Source: Gammaproteobacteria bacterium 42_54_T18
GTDB lineage: Bacteria > Pseudomonadota > Gammaproteobacteria > Pseudomonadales > Ketobacteraceae
Length of the DNA: 64,000 nucleotides
Assembly: GCA_002163245.1 (NCBI GenBank)
Contig: MAAL01000182.1
Location: forward strand, 62,001 to 126,000
Direction: 5' to 3'
The position numbers and the translations under genes are program-made. Under the pieces are notes generated by a model. It did not search any database and was not told the origin of the DNA. It saw nothing but the letters and a program-made list of their open reading frames with translations. How positions within the stretch are numbered: the stretch's first letter is position 1; each line of letters opens with the position of its first letter. This document shows positions 19,108 through 28,642 of this stretch, in pieces.

Positions 19108-21017
19108 TGGACCCCGCATTATCACACGTTACTTTGTTCCACTTTATTCGACCTTGGTTTCTGCTGTCGCTGATCCCAGCGGTACTGCTATTTATTTTTC
19201 TGTGGTTAAGGAAGCCTAACTACGGATCCTGGCATCATGTTATATCGCCTCACTTGCTACCGCATTTATTACAGGGAACCGTAAAACAACAAGGAAAGTT
19301 TCCTTTAGTGTTATTACTCGTTAGCTGGATCATTGCAAGCTTTGCTCTGGCTGGTCCAACCTGGTCGAAACTGCCACAAACCGTACAGAAAAAAATCAAT
19401 GCAAAAGTTATTCTCCTGGATTTGTCACTTTCCATGCTCGCTCAGGACCTCAACCCATCTCGACTCACCCGAGCCCAACACAAACTTAGTGACATTTTGG
19501 ATCAAAGCAAAGAAGGTCTCACAGGTCTCATTACCTATGCAGGTACCAGTCATGTTGTATCTCCCCTAACCGATGATACCCACACTATACTCAGCATGGT
19601 GACCTCGTTGTCTCCGGAAATAATGCCCATAAAAGGCAGTGACCCCATTGCAGCCATAGAAAAAGCCACACAATTATTGCAACAAGCAGGTATTACCGAA
19701 GGACAGATATTGTTAATCACTGACGATGTGCCTGCGGATTTTGTTGGAAAAGTTAATCAATTTCTTAACCCGACATTAACGCCTGTATCAATTTTTGCCA
19801 TCGGCACCAGCGAAGGCGCGCCTATACCATTATCCAAAGGATCATTTGTTAAAGACAGAAATGGCGCAATTGTTGTACCAAAACTCAATATCCCGCGCCT
19901 TAAAGCTTCCGCCAAAGCGCTCAATGGTCGTTTTTCCACATTAAGTAGTGATGATGAAGACATCAACTACTTGTTAGGAAATACCAGCCGACTACTAAAC
20001 GATGAAATGAAAGACACCGATAGAGATTTTGATACGTGGAATGAACACGGACTATTTTTGGTTCTACTACTTCTCCCTCTGGCCGCAATGGGTTACCGAA
20101 AGGGCTGGTTAAGTTTATTTATACTCCCCTCGTTAACATTATTACTTGCTGCGACACCTCAATCATCTGAGGCCGGCACTTGGGATGACCTATGGACGAC
20201 AAAGGATCAGCAAGGGCAACAAGCATGGAAAAACAAGCAGATGGAAGAAGCCTCTGAACTGTTTAATGACCCTGAATGGAAAGCAAGCGCCCAGTACAAA
20301 AAGGGGGATTACCAAGGCAGCTCAGATACGTTAAAACAACATATCACAACCAAGGCTGGGAACACCGCAGACAATCACTACAACTTAGGTAATGCACTAG
20401 CCAAACAGCAAGATTTTGCTAGTGCTCTTGATGCTTACGAACAAGCCTTAAAGCTTAATCCCGACATGGAAGATGCGAAAAAAAATCAAGCCGTTGTCAA
20501 ACAAATAGAAAAACAACAAGAAGAACAGCAAGGTGATGGCGAGGACAAAGACGGTGAGCCGAAAGACAGTGATGACAAGGATAACGGCGATCAGCAGCAA
20601 GATAAGAATGATTCTGATCAACAAGGGGAAGACGAACAAGATAGCGAGAGTCAAAAGAGCGAACAAGATAGCCAAGATCAATCAGACCAAAAGAAAAATA
20701 CTGATGATCAGGAATCGGATTCAGATAGCGACCAAGAACAACAGTCACAGCAACAATCAGAACAAGATAACGATGAAGAAAAAGAAAATCCACAGTCGCA
20801 ATCGAAAGAAGACAAAAATAACGATGAAGACAACACCAAAGAACAACAAGGCACTGCGGCAGATATTCATGAAAGTAATTTAAACAAAGAAGATCAACAA
20901 GCATTAGAGCAATGGTTACGAAGGATCCCCGATGACCCAGGTGGATTATTGCGACGAAAGTTCTCCCAAGAATCCAAACTACGACGAAACCAGCCAGTTG
21001 AGAATAAACAATGGTAG
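19107..21017 (+). CDS. VWA and TPR protein, BatB/BatC-like fusion
   Basis: A 636-residue protein starting at a GTG that shares one base with the preceding TAG. Upstream in-frame codons belong to the previous gene. Order: two N-terminal membrane helices (residues ~15-34 and ~65-83), a VWA domain with MIDAS D105-L-S-L-S-M110, two further hydrophobic segments (residues ~312-350), then TPR-like repeats (NHYNLGNALAKQQDFASALDAYEQALKLNP). After that comes a ~125-residue Asp/Gln/Glu/Ser-rich low-complexity stretch, and a conserved end with DQQALEQWLRRIPDDPGGLLRRKF. This architecture joins BatB and BatC functions in one chain. The acidic region generates long spurious frames on other strands. Confidence 0.92.
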   Translation: MDPALSHVTLFHFIRPWFLLSLIPAVLLFIFLWLRKPNYGSWHHVISPHLLPHLLQGTVKQQGKFPLVLLLVSWIIASFALAGPTWSKLPQTVQKKINAKVILLDLSLSMLAQDLNPSRLTRAQHKLSDILDQSKEGLTGLITYAGTSHVVSPLTDDTHTILSMVTSLSPEIMPIKGSDPIAAIEKATQLLQQAGITEGQILLITDDVPADFVGKVNQFLNPTLTPVSIFAIGTSEGAPIPLSKGSFVKDRNGAIVVPKLNIPRLKASAKALNGRFSTLSSDDEDINYLLGNTSRLLNDEMKDTDRDFDTWNEHGLFLVLLLLPLAAMGYRKGWLSLFILPSLTLLLAATPQSSEAGTWDDLWTTKDQQGQQAWKNKQMEEASELFNDPEWKASAQYKKGDYQGSSDTLKQHITTKAGNTADNHYNLGNALAKQQDFASALDAYEQALKLNPDMEDAKKNQAVVKQIEKQQEEQQGDGEDKDGEPKDSDDKDNGDQQQDKNDSDQQGEDEQDSESQKSEQDSQDQSDQKKNTDDQESDSDSDQEQQSQQQSEQDNDEEKENPQSQSKEDKNNDEDNTKEQQGTAADIHESNLNKEDQQALEQWLRRIPDDPGGLLRRKFSQESKLRRNQPVENKQW

Positions 21018-22741
21018 CCCGATTACTACATTTTAGTATGTTTATTGCGCTTTTAATGCCAATGACTACCGCCAACGCACTGAACTTTACAGCTTCGGTT
21101 GACACCCACAGAGTAGCTGCGGGTAACTCTTTTCAGTTGATTCTAAAAGCTGACGAGCAAGCCTTCAACAAACAACCCAACTTAGCCGTAATAAAGCAAG
21201 ATTTTGATATTTTACGAAACAATCAATCGAATCAAGTAAAAATAATTAATGGGCAAATTACATCTGAAACCCAGTGGAAACTTACCCTTTTACCTAAATC
21301 TGAAGGGTATTTGGTAATCCCGCCAATAAGCTATGGCAATAAAAAAACCAAAGCTATTACCATTAAAGTAACCAAAGCATCAAAATCTTCTTCACCCCAG
21401 ACATCACAGCTTATCTTTCTTGATGCTTCCTCGGATAAAAAAGAGGTCTATGTTCAAGAACAAATCCTATTCTATCTCCGAGTCTACCAACGTTCACAAC
21501 TGGCGAACGCCTCTCTCAGTAAACCAGACATTGAAAACACGGTTATTGAAAGCTTGGGGGAAGGTCGATCCTACACAGCTCAACATAACGGCTTCACCTA
21601 TGATGTTATCGAATACCGCTTTGCTATTTACCCTCAAAAAAGCGGCAAACTAATTATACCTCCATCAGTCTTAAGTGGCTCTATAGCGAGTAGCACACAA
21701 CGCTTTCGCTTTGACCCCTTTGGAAATGCAGGAAAACCCATACGCAGAAAATCACAAGAAATTTCCGTGATGGTAAAACCCATACCTGCATCTTACCCAA
21801 AAAACGTGCCCTGGCTACCTGCACATAACCTATCACTAAAAGAGGCTTGGTCACCAACCCCACCTGCTTTTGCTGTAGGTGAACCAGTAACACGTACCGT
21901 CACACTCAATGCCACAGGGGTAGCGTCATCATTACTGCCGCCACTACCCGTCCCAAACAGTGACGATATTAAAGTCTACCCTGATCAACCTTCCTACCAC
22001 TCAATTGCAGGAAGCGATGGTATCATGAGCGAAAGAACGGAATCGTACGCAATTATCCCGACAAAAGGCGGTGATATCCAACTGCCAGCACTTAATGTTC
22101 ACTGGTGGAATACCAATACTGACACACTTGAAATAGCCAGTATTGCCACACAACATATCAACGTTACAGGTTCTCAGCGTCACCACCAAACTGACTCAAT
22201 GGTTAACGCGCCCCCTCCCACAATCAACAGCGATGATGTCGCCCCTTCTTCCGTCGCCGAGTCACAACCTTCAACCAACGGTACCTGGACATGGATTGCA
22301 ATCGCGGCAATATCATTGTGGATCCTCACGACTATTGCATTAATTTGGTCACTAAAGCGCACTAAAATTGCAACCGTCACTGAAGATGTCCTAGCCACAT
22401 CACAGTTTTCATCACAAAAACTAAAAGAAAATCACCAACAATTTACCAAAGCCTGTAAGGCCAAAGAACCAAGGCGCACCGAAAAATATTTTGCCTTATG
22501 GACAGCACAGCTATTACAAGACCGTTCAATTCGTTCTTCTGCCGCCGTCCTGAACAGCCTTGAGGATGAAGCCTTAACAAAAGCTATAAATGACCTTCAG
22601 GCTGTATTATATAGAAGTAAGCCCCTTGACGAATGGGACAATCTATCACTATTGGATGCTAGCGGTAAAATTGAAAAAATCATCGCCAGTCAAAACACAC
22701 ATTCGAATGCGCTAGTTGATTTACACCCTAACCTTTCTTAG
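21011..22741 (+). CDS. BatD-like protein with signal peptide
   Basis: A 576-residue protein beginning 7 bases inside the preceding gene. It has an N-terminal signal peptide (LLHFSMFIALLMPMTTANA, cleavage near residue 23), a large periplasmic beta-rich region with BatD/oxygen-tolerance features (VDTHRVAAGNSFQLILKAD, then EQILFYLRVYQRS), and a late membrane helix (WTWIAIAAISLWILTTIALIWSL, about residue 430). A ~120-residue cytoplasmic tail follows. It closes the MoxR/Bat operon. In other bacteria loss of Bat proteins affects growth under stress, but the substrate of the complex is not known. Confidence 0.9.
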   Translation: MVARLLHFSMFIALLMPMTTANALNFTASVDTHRVAAGNSFQLILKADEQAFNKQPNLAVIKQDFDILRNNQSNQVKIINGQITSETQWKLTLLPKSEGYLVIPPISYGNKKTKAITIKVTKASKSSSPQTSQLIFLDASSDKKEVYVQEQILFYLRVYQRSQLANASLSKPDIENTVIESLGEGRSYTAQHNGFTYDVIEYRFAIYPQKSGKLIIPPSVLSGSIASSTQRFRFDPFGNAGKPIRRKSQEISVMVKPIPASYPKNVPWLPAHNLSLKEAWSPTPPAFAVGEPVTRTVTLNATGVASSLLPPLPVPNSDDIKVYPDQPSYHSIAGSDGIMSERTESYAIIPTKGGDIQLPALNVHWWNTNTDTLEIASIATQHINVTGSQRHHQTDSMVNAPPPTINSDDVAPSSVAESQPSTNGTWTWIAIAAISLWILTTIALIWSLKRTKIATVTEDVLATSQFSSQKLKENHQQFTKACKAKEPRRTEKYFALWTAQLLQDRSIRSSAAVLNSLEDEALTKAINDLQAVLYRSKPLDEWDNLSLLDASGKIEKIIASQNTHSNALVDLHPNLS

Positions 22742-22752
22742 AAGCAGCCCAC

Positions 22753-23180
22753 CTAATTTAGAATAATCTGATTTAGCGCATCCAGTTGATACTGCTGCGC
22801 TAAATTTTGCAATCGTTTACTAAAACCAGAAAAATCACCATCCATCACTTCAATTTCTTTTGCAATCTTTCGCACCTTGGACATATTTCCTTTACGCTGT
22901 GCAATCGCCAAATAGAATTACCATATCTTCAATCGTAAGTTCACGGCTAATAACAGGGGCTGAATAGCTGCCATATTCAATATCAAGCTCTAAATGTTTT
23001 GCCAAGCAATAAAGAAGGTCTCGGTCATGTATAGGTCAAGGGAAAGAATATATTTTGTTGCCTGCAAACCACCAATACGTGAATTTGCTGTCTCATCAAC
23101 AGGAAGGTTTAATTCAAAATAAAAACAACTACCCTTCCCAATCTCACTTTCAACCTTTAACTCCCCCCCCAATCGGCACC
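22753..23180 (-). pseudogene. Decayed 3' end of a sensor histidine kinase gene
   Basis: Read on the minus strand, the region starts with the last part of a HATPase domain (LGGELKVESEIGKGSCFYFELNLP) and continues into a helical C-terminus typical of large hybrid or multidomain kinases (LLYCLAKHLELDIEYGSYSAPVISRELTIEDMVI, then YLAIAQRKGNMSKVRKIAKEIE...LNQIILN, stop at 22753). These pieces lie in different frames. One extra base near 22915 separates VI from YLAIAQ, and a second shift lies near 23030. No sensor, dimerisation or first ATP-binding boxes precede it. The fragment ends at the palindromic terminator of the MMPL operon, so most of the gene has been deleted. Confidence 0.8.
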
Positions 23181-23206
23181 TATTAGAGTTCGAGTTTCAA
23201 CACACA

Positions 23207-23260
23207 AAAAGCAGACATAAAAAAAGCCAGAATATTCTGGCTTTTTTTATGTCTGCTTTT
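23207..23260 (-). terminator. 54-bp perfect palindromic terminator
   Basis: Two exact 27-base complementary halves meet without a spacer (centre AATATT). As at 664-726, an inner GC stem (AGCCAG/CTGGCT) is flanked by A/T tracts and then an outer stem (GCAGACAT/ATGTCTGC). It starts 12 bases after the stop codon of the MMPL transporter gene and ends that operon. By symmetry it can also stop transcription arriving from the batD side. Confidence 0.92.
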
Positions 23261-23272
23261 CTATTGGTCCTA

Positions 23273-25678
23273 TCAAATAGCGTTATCTTTACGCTGCTTC
23301 TTGCCCACTAAGAAATCTGCAATCGCAGGTAATAGCCAAATCGCTCCAATCATATTCCAAACAAACATAAAGGTAAGCAAGATCCCCATATCCGCCTGGA
23401 ATTTAATGTCTGAAAAGATCCATGTTCCAACACCAAATCCTAAGGTAATACCTGTAAATACAACAGATTTACCAGTAACTCGAAGCGTTTCAAAATAAGC
23501 ATCCTGCAGGTCTAACCCTCTTTCAATGTGATAATGCATTTTGGCATAAATATAAATACCATAATCCACCCCAATACCAACGCCCAATGCAATCACTGGC
23601 AAGGTCGCAACCTTCACACCAATACCCATTATCGTCATCAGTGCTTCACACAAAATCGAGGTCAAAAGTAACGGTAAAACAATGCACACTACAGGGCGCC
23701 ATGAGCGGAATGTAATGAACACCATCACACATACCACTAAATAAACCAGCGTTAACATCGTCACTTCAGCTTTCGCTATCGTTTGATTCGTCGCAGCTTC
23801 CACACCAGCATTCCCCGAAGCCAACACAAATGTCGCTACATCTGGATCATTATTTTTAGCTGCAAAGTCTGCAACGGCAGTCACTGCTCTTTCCAGAGTT
23901 TCTGCTTTATGATCGTCTAAGAACAAAATAACCGGAGCTAAGCTACAACTTAAGTTCATCAACCCACCAGGTAAATTACCAATAGAGTTGTTTAAGATAT
24001 CTTGGATCTTTGATAACTCACGCCACTTAAGGCTACCTTCGTTATAGCCGGTGATCACAAGTTTGGACACCGAAACCAATGACAGCGACGACTGAACGCC
24101 TTTCACATTTTCCATATGCCACATAAATCTATCAATGGAACTCATTGCTCCATAACTCGTACAACTATCCTCTGGTGTCTCCACCATCACTACCAGTACA
24201 TCAGCACTTACGGAATAATGGTCAGTGATAAATCGATCATCTATATTATACTGCGAGTCCGGTCGAAGCTCTGGTGCACCAGCGTCAAGATCACCAACTT
24301 TCAAATCTTGTTTGATGTTAATACCAATACCAGCAAAAACTAGCGCAACAATGATAGAAATAGCAGCTATCTTTGGATCTGCAAACGCCGATAATTTCAC
24401 CCAAATTAGAGGCGGATTTTCTTGTTTACGCAACACTGACGCAATTGCTGCTTTACTCACGCCTATATAAGACAACACGATGGGCACAAATACGAGTTTC
24501 GTTAATATGATTGTTGCAACACCTACACTGGCAGTAATTGCAAGCTCACGAATAACACCAATATCAATAAACCATAGGGTTACAAACCCAATCGCATCAC
24601 TCGCCAACGCCAAAATCCCTGGAATATATAATGCTCTAAATGCGCCTGAAGCTGCGACAAAACTATCATCACCATTCGCTGATCTGACCGTCATTTCGTT
24701 AATAATTTGTACGCCGTGACTTACTGCAATCGCAAACACCAAAAAGGGCACCAACATAGAATAAGGGTCAATGCCAAACTGTATCGGTTCAAGACTTGGA
24801 AATCGTTCCACAAATGCTGGCCACCCGTCAGAGGTTCGAATACCTGCCATCCAGCCATGCAGTAAACTGACAATACCTAGCTGCCACACAACAGCAAAAA
24901 CCGAACCCACAACAACAGTTACAGAGCTTTTCCAACACTTCGTATCAAACAGCAACAAGATCGTTGTAATAAGAATTGTGATAAGGAAAAATCCGGCAAC
25001 ACCTTTGGCCCCATCAATCAAATCTCCAACTTTCTTAGCAAATCCAATAATATGAATCTTAATATCATCATTTTGAAATCGTTCTCGGATTTTTTCTTCT
25101 AAATCTTTTGATAACCGGGTGTAATTGAGTTTTTCCCCTTTACTTTCATCAAGATCCAACAATGGCACATAAACAATCGCGGATTTAAAGTCATCCGCGA
25201 CTAGACGCCCGACCTGTCCCGACTTTAATACATTTTGCTGCATCGTAGCTATTGCTTTGTCGGAGCCATCGTAGGTTGGTGGCACAACTTCTCCACCAAT
25301 AAACCCTTCTTCAGTTACTTCTACCCACCGTACATTGGGGGTCCACAATGATTTAACCTTAGATTTATCAACACCCTGAAGATAAAAAACCTCATCGGTC
25401 ACGTCTTTTAAAACCTGTAAAAATTCCTTCGTAAAAATATCACCTTTTGTTGTCGCTACAGCAATACGAAGATCATTACCCAGACTGAGATCATCCTTGT
25501 GTTTAAATAGATTCTGAATATATTCGTGCTTTAATGGCACCATTTTTTTCAAACTGGTATCCATTGTGATATGCACGGCATTAAATCCCAAAAAAACCGT
25601 TACAAACGTAAATACAACCAGAATAGGTATCCGGTATGTAAAAAGGACTCGCTCAAAAATTGATGCTTTTTCTGACAT
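23273..25678 (-). CDS. MMPL/RND-family transporter
   Basis: An 801-residue membrane protein of the RND superfamily, MMPL/sterol-sensing-like branch. It has an N-terminal helix (residues ~13-31), a periplasmic loop of ~200 residues, a block of five to six helices (~230-400) with VFAIAVSHGVQIINEMT, a second loop, and a matching C-terminal block (~630-790) with the characteristic IALGVGIGVDYGIYIYAKM. Such proteins use the proton gradient to move hydrophobic molecules or lipids. It is the last gene of an operon with DUF1329 and YCF48-like genes, 72 bases after the latter. That grouping recurs in lipid- or steroid-using proteobacteria. The substrate cannot be told from sequence. Confidence 0.93.
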   Translation of the reverse strand: MSEKASIFERVLFTYRIPILVVFTFVTVFLGFNAVHITMDTSLKKMVPLKHEYIQNLFKHKDDLSLGNDLRIAVATTKGDIFTKEFLQVLKDVTDEVFYLQGVDKSKVKSLWTPNVRWVEVTEEGFIGGEVVPPTYDGSDKAIATMQQNVLKSGQVGRLVADDFKSAIVYVPLLDLDESKGEKLNYTRLSKDLEEKIRERFQNDDIKIHIIGFAKKVGDLIDGAKGVAGFFLITILITTILLLFDTKCWKSSVTVVVGSVFAVVWQLGIVSLLHGWMAGIRTSDGWPAFVERFPSLEPIQFGIDPYSMLVPFLVFAIAVSHGVQIINEMTVRSANGDDSFVAASGAFRALYIPGILALASDAIGFVTLWFIDIGVIRELAITASVGVATIILTKLVFVPIVLSYIGVSKAAIASVLRKQENPPLIWVKLSAFADPKIAAISIIVALVFAGIGINIKQDLKVGDLDAGAPELRPDSQYNIDDRFITDHYSVSADVLVVMVETPEDSCTSYGAMSSIDRFMWHMENVKGVQSSLSLVSVSKLVITGYNEGSLKWRELSKIQDILNNSIGNLPGGLMNLSCSLAPVILFLDDHKAETLERAVTAVADFAAKNNDPDVATFVLASGNAGVEAATNQTIAKAEVTMLTLVYLVVCVMVFITFRSWRPVVCIVLPLLLTSILCEALMTIMGIGVKVATLPVIALGVGIGVDYGIYIYAKMHYHIERGLDLQDAYFETLRVTGKSVVFTGITLGFGVGTWIFSDIKFQADMGILLTFMFVWNMIGAIWLLPAIADFLVGKKQRKDNAI

Positions 25679-25750
25679 AGTAGTAATTAACCCTAATACC
25701 TATAAATAAATACAACTGTTATTTTCAATATAGCGCGAACAACTCAACGC

Positions 25751-26884
25751 TTAATCCATGCCTACAAGGGATTTATTGGGTGTTGCAAGCTTTACCCCTC
25801 CCTGCCCCACCAGTATCAACTTGTTTTTGTCGGTTCTGACAATTCCTGCAATTGAGTTCCTGTCATCTGTTACTTGTTTCACAAAACTATTACCATCATC
25901 TTTGCTAAACATCATCACGCCGCCATTACCCACTAAGATAACTCCACGATCGCCATATAATGTACCGGCCATCAGCCCATTTTGATTTTCGGTCTCTATC
26001 TCACGCCAATTATCGCCGCGATCAGACGTTCTAAAAATATGACCTTGCAAACCAAACATTGTCATTTCATTTAACCCTGGACCTACGACCATACCAAAAA
26101 ACGAACCATCATAAGGGCTAGTTAATACATCCCAATTTTCTCCACCATTGCTAGAGCGAAACAGCACGCCTTTTTCACCGGCTACGTAAACGAGACTGCC
26201 ATCGAGAGAGTAAATAGCATTTAGGTGCCAGCCATCAATATTCCCTAGTCGCTTTGACCAATCATGCCAAGTTTGCCCTGCATCTGAGGTATGAAGAAAG
26301 TACCCATATGCACCGATAGCAAAACCTTCCTTTTCGTTTTTAAACCATACATCCAATAGAGGTGAACCGGACCGATCAATCGCATAAAGGTCTTCATCAG
26401 ACACTTCACTTTCAACATCTGTACCATCATCATAACCAGCAGGCAAAAAAGGCGCTCCATATTGGAAATCCCAACTATCACCACCATCTTTGGTATGTAA
26501 TATCACCGCTTCATGACCAACAGCCCAACCCAAATCAGAACTAGCAAAATAAACAGCCGTTATCAGGTTCTGCGTAGGTACTTTTGCCTGTTTCCAACTT
26601 TTACCATCATCCCTAGAGACTAAGATATGCCCACGAGCACCTACTACCACCAGTTTCCCATTAATGTTAACCGCATCAACAAGCAGGGACCCGGCTGCTT
26701 TCATAGACATTACGGAATAACGAGTTTCTAGTTTATCCTTATCGTTTGCTACCGCAACGGACATTCCAAAAGATAACGTACTTAAGAGCACACCAAACAG
26801 CCCCCGCAGCCACAATGTGTGCAGGGTTACCTGCTTACGTTTCGAGAGTGCTAATAATGTTGTTTTTTGCATAAAAAGAACCAT
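25751..26884 (-). CDS. YCF48-like beta-propeller protein
   Basis: A 377-residue exported protein with a hydrophobic signal near residues 28-47 and repeated BNR/YCF48 units of the form GxxGxIxxSxDxGxSW (GARGHILVSRDDGKSWKQA, GHEAVILHTKDGGDSWDF, GAYGYFLHTSDAGQTWHDW, GEKGVLFRSSNGGENWD, GLQGHIFRTSDRGDNWRE). This gives a predicted beta-propeller in the periplasm. Plant and cyanobacterial YCF48 helps photosystem II assembly, but bacterial relatives in MMPL/DUF1329 operons have no photosynthetic role. The start at 26884 follows GGAAG closely; an ATG four codons later is possible. The gap to the preceding DUF1329 gene is 22 bases. Confidence 0.9.
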   Translation of the reverse strand: MVLFMQKTTLLALSKRKQVTLHTLWLRGLFGVLLSTLSFGMSVAVANDKDKLETRYSVMSMKAAGSLLVDAVNINGKLVVVGARGHILVSRDDGKSWKQAKVPTQNLITAVYFASSDLGWAVGHEAVILHTKDGGDSWDFQYGAPFLPAGYDDGTDVESEVSDEDLYAIDRSGSPLLDVWFKNEKEGFAIGAYGYFLHTSDAGQTWHDWSKRLGNIDGWHLNAIYSLDGSLVYVAGEKGVLFRSSNGGENWDVLTSPYDGSFFGMVVGPGLNEMTMFGLQGHIFRTSDRGDNWREIETENQNGLMAGTLYGDRGVILVGNGGVMMFSKDDGNSFVKQVTDDRNSIAGIVRTDKNKLILVGQGGVKLATPNKSLVGMD

Positions 26885-26906
26885 TTTCTTCCAATTTTAA
26901 TACGTG

Positions 26907-28298
26907 TTATCGCCCGCGTCGTCGCAAAGCAGCAGGTTTGAAATATCGTTTTGACGGGGCTTTATCTTTAAATGTCAGGGAGTTTTCCTCTTCACTATCA
27001 AGAAATGCAACATAGTATCTTTCTGTTACTAAGTCATGATAAACATCCAATGCAGTCCATAACACAGGGACCTCATAGTAGTTCATTAGATGTGAAACCG
27101 TTATACGCCACAAGTCTCCTCTTGAATCATATTGGTCAACCAATGCAATTCCCCAGCTATCCTCATCAATGTAAAATGTTCTACGTCCATAAACGTGACG
27201 AATGTTTTTCTTAACTTTTGCTTCTATTACCCATACGCGATGTAACTCATAGCGGGTATGGGCAGGATTAACATGTCCCGGTTGCAACAGATCATCATAC
27301 TTTAGATTAGGGTCATCAAGCGCATAGTTATTATAAGGAATAATCATTTCCTTCTTACCAACAAATGTCCAATCATAACGATCTGGCGCCCCATTATAAA
27401 GATCCACATCATCTGCCGTAATCAAACCATCTGCCGCTGCAACTGGCATATCATAAGCAAGATTTGGCGCTTTTCGAACACGTCGCTGACCAGAATTATA
27501 CCCCCACGCTTGTCTCGCCCCTTTAAGTTGGTCCATGGTTTCATGAACCAAAATCGCGCCGCCTGCTAAACGTGCTGGCCGTTTAGTGAAAGCTAGGTAG
27601 TAAAACAAGCGATTATCTAAACTCTTAAAATCACCATCTTCATGATAAAACAAAAAATCTATCTCTTGCTGACTAGTGACCAGAGAATAAGCGCCACTTT
27701 TCTGAACAGCAACTTCAGATGACCGGCGGATAACATAGACACCACGCCAACGTGTCATGTGATTCCACAAGATCATCAATGGGTTCACATCACCTTTAGC
27801 ATCATAAGGGAGAGGGAATGGCACTCCACCATATGCATTTAGAATACCTGCTCCCGCATTTGCTAGTTCAGCAGTTACCGCGTTCTTCGCTATATTGTCA
27901 TATATTCTTTGGGGAGCTGATGCGCTACGATGCGTTGGATAAACAGGAATATAAAAAGTCTCAGGATACTTTTTTAGTAGCCCCTTCAACCCTTCACTCA
28001 ATTTATCTGCATGAATATGCATGTTACTGGCAGTAATTTTATAAAGCAGTTTGTCGGCTTTATAGGGGTTCGGGTGATGTTGGCCGCGGCTCGTATAGGT
28101 TGCAGGAATGTCTTTTTCAGTTATGCCCCCAGTCCACGCAGGAATAGTGCCTTTTTTATTTCCTTTTCGTTCTGCCCCGTAAGGTGTTAATTCTTTCGTC
28201 AAACGACTTGCATCTTTCTTTGAAACTTTAGCATTTACACTAGGCACAACCAGGGAAAGTACGACCAGCACTACTACCCAATGACATTTTCTTAGCAT
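26907..28298 (-). CDS. DUF1329 family exported protein
   Basis: A 463-residue protein with a clear signal peptide (HWVVVLVVLSLVVPSVNA). The ATG at 28298 has an AAGGAG site 8 bases upstream, better than the TTG two codons earlier. The family marks are present: LTPYGAERKGNKKGTIPAWTGGI near the N-terminus, MLWNHMTRWRGVYVIRR-like and FYYLAFTKRPARLAGGAILVHE segments in the middle, and the ALVDQYDSRGDLWRI region near the end. The DUF1329 fold is considered related to lipoprotein-sorting LolA/LolB proteins, suggesting binding of a hydrophobic ligand in the periplasm. It is the first gene of the operon and probably passes material to or from the MMPL pump. Confidence 0.93.
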   Translation of the reverse strand: MLRKCHWVVVLVVLSLVVPSVNAKVSKKDASRLTKELTPYGAERKGNKKGTIPAWTGGITEKDIPATYTSRGQHHPNPYKADKLLYKITASNMHIHADKLSEGLKGLLKKYPETFYIPVYPTHRSASAPQRIYDNIAKNAVTAELANAGAGILNAYGGVPFPLPYDAKGDVNPLMILWNHMTRWRGVYVIRRSSEVAVQKSGAYSLVTSQQEIDFLFYHEDGDFKSLDNRLFYYLAFTKRPARLAGGAILVHETMDQLKGARQAWGYNSGQRRVRKAPNLAYDMPVAAADGLITADDVDLYNGAPDRYDWTFVGKKEMIIPYNNYALDDPNLKYDDLLQPGHVNPAHTRYELHRVWVIEAKVKKNIRHVYGRRTFYIDEDSWGIALVDQYDSRGDLWRITVSHLMNYYEVPVLWTALDVYHDLVTERYYVAFLDSEEENSLTFKDKAPSKRYFKPAALRRRGR

Positions 28299-28339
28299 TA
28301 CCAAGGCTCCTTAGCCGGTACAAAAAAAGTGAAGGCACA

Positions 28340-28380
28340 CCTAACCTAAGAGTATAGGCGACTCTCGGAAATTGGTTAGG
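28340..28380 (-). promoter_or_regulatory. Nested inverted repeats in the DUF1329 leader
   Basis: CCTAACC (28340-28346) pairs with GGTTAGG (28374-28380) and encloses AGAGT/ACTCT arms around a 7-base loop (28349-28365). The structure ends 41 bases before the start codon, so it would lie in the mRNA leader or form an operator. No regulator is evident nearby. Confidence 0.4.
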
Positions 28381-28610
28381 GAATTTATCTGAAGATGTTT
28401 TTTCAGAGTAATTAAAATAAACCCACGTACGAATCGGCGCAGAATTTATACAACTGTTTGAACGGATGCAAATTCTTTATCGCTATAAAAAATGGCTTTA
28501 TTAAAGCGTTTTTTTCACCGACCTATTTTATAATTATAATCAATCACTTAGGGGAAGCATGACTGGAGGGACATTGTACGACGTGTAGAGCTGTAACAAA
28601 ACTAAACGAA

Positions 28611-28642
28611 AGGGGCGTTCTTCTACACATAAGAACGCCCCT
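28611..28642 (-). terminator. Terminator after pepN
   Basis: Perfect 12-bp stem AGGGGCGTTCTT and complement with an 8-base loop. In the minus direction it is followed by a T-rich stretch broken by single bases. It lies 53 bases beyond the pepN stop codon. Confidence 0.85.

Noticed and set aside
20448-21105. Several long frames on the other strand or frames of the BatB/C-like gene
   Set aside because: They are products of the repetitive Asp/Gln/Glu codons in the real gene.
22990-23172. A 60-codon frame resembling a kinase end as a functional gene
   Set aside because: It is only one piece of a frameshifted remnant and lacks the N-terminal kinase domains.
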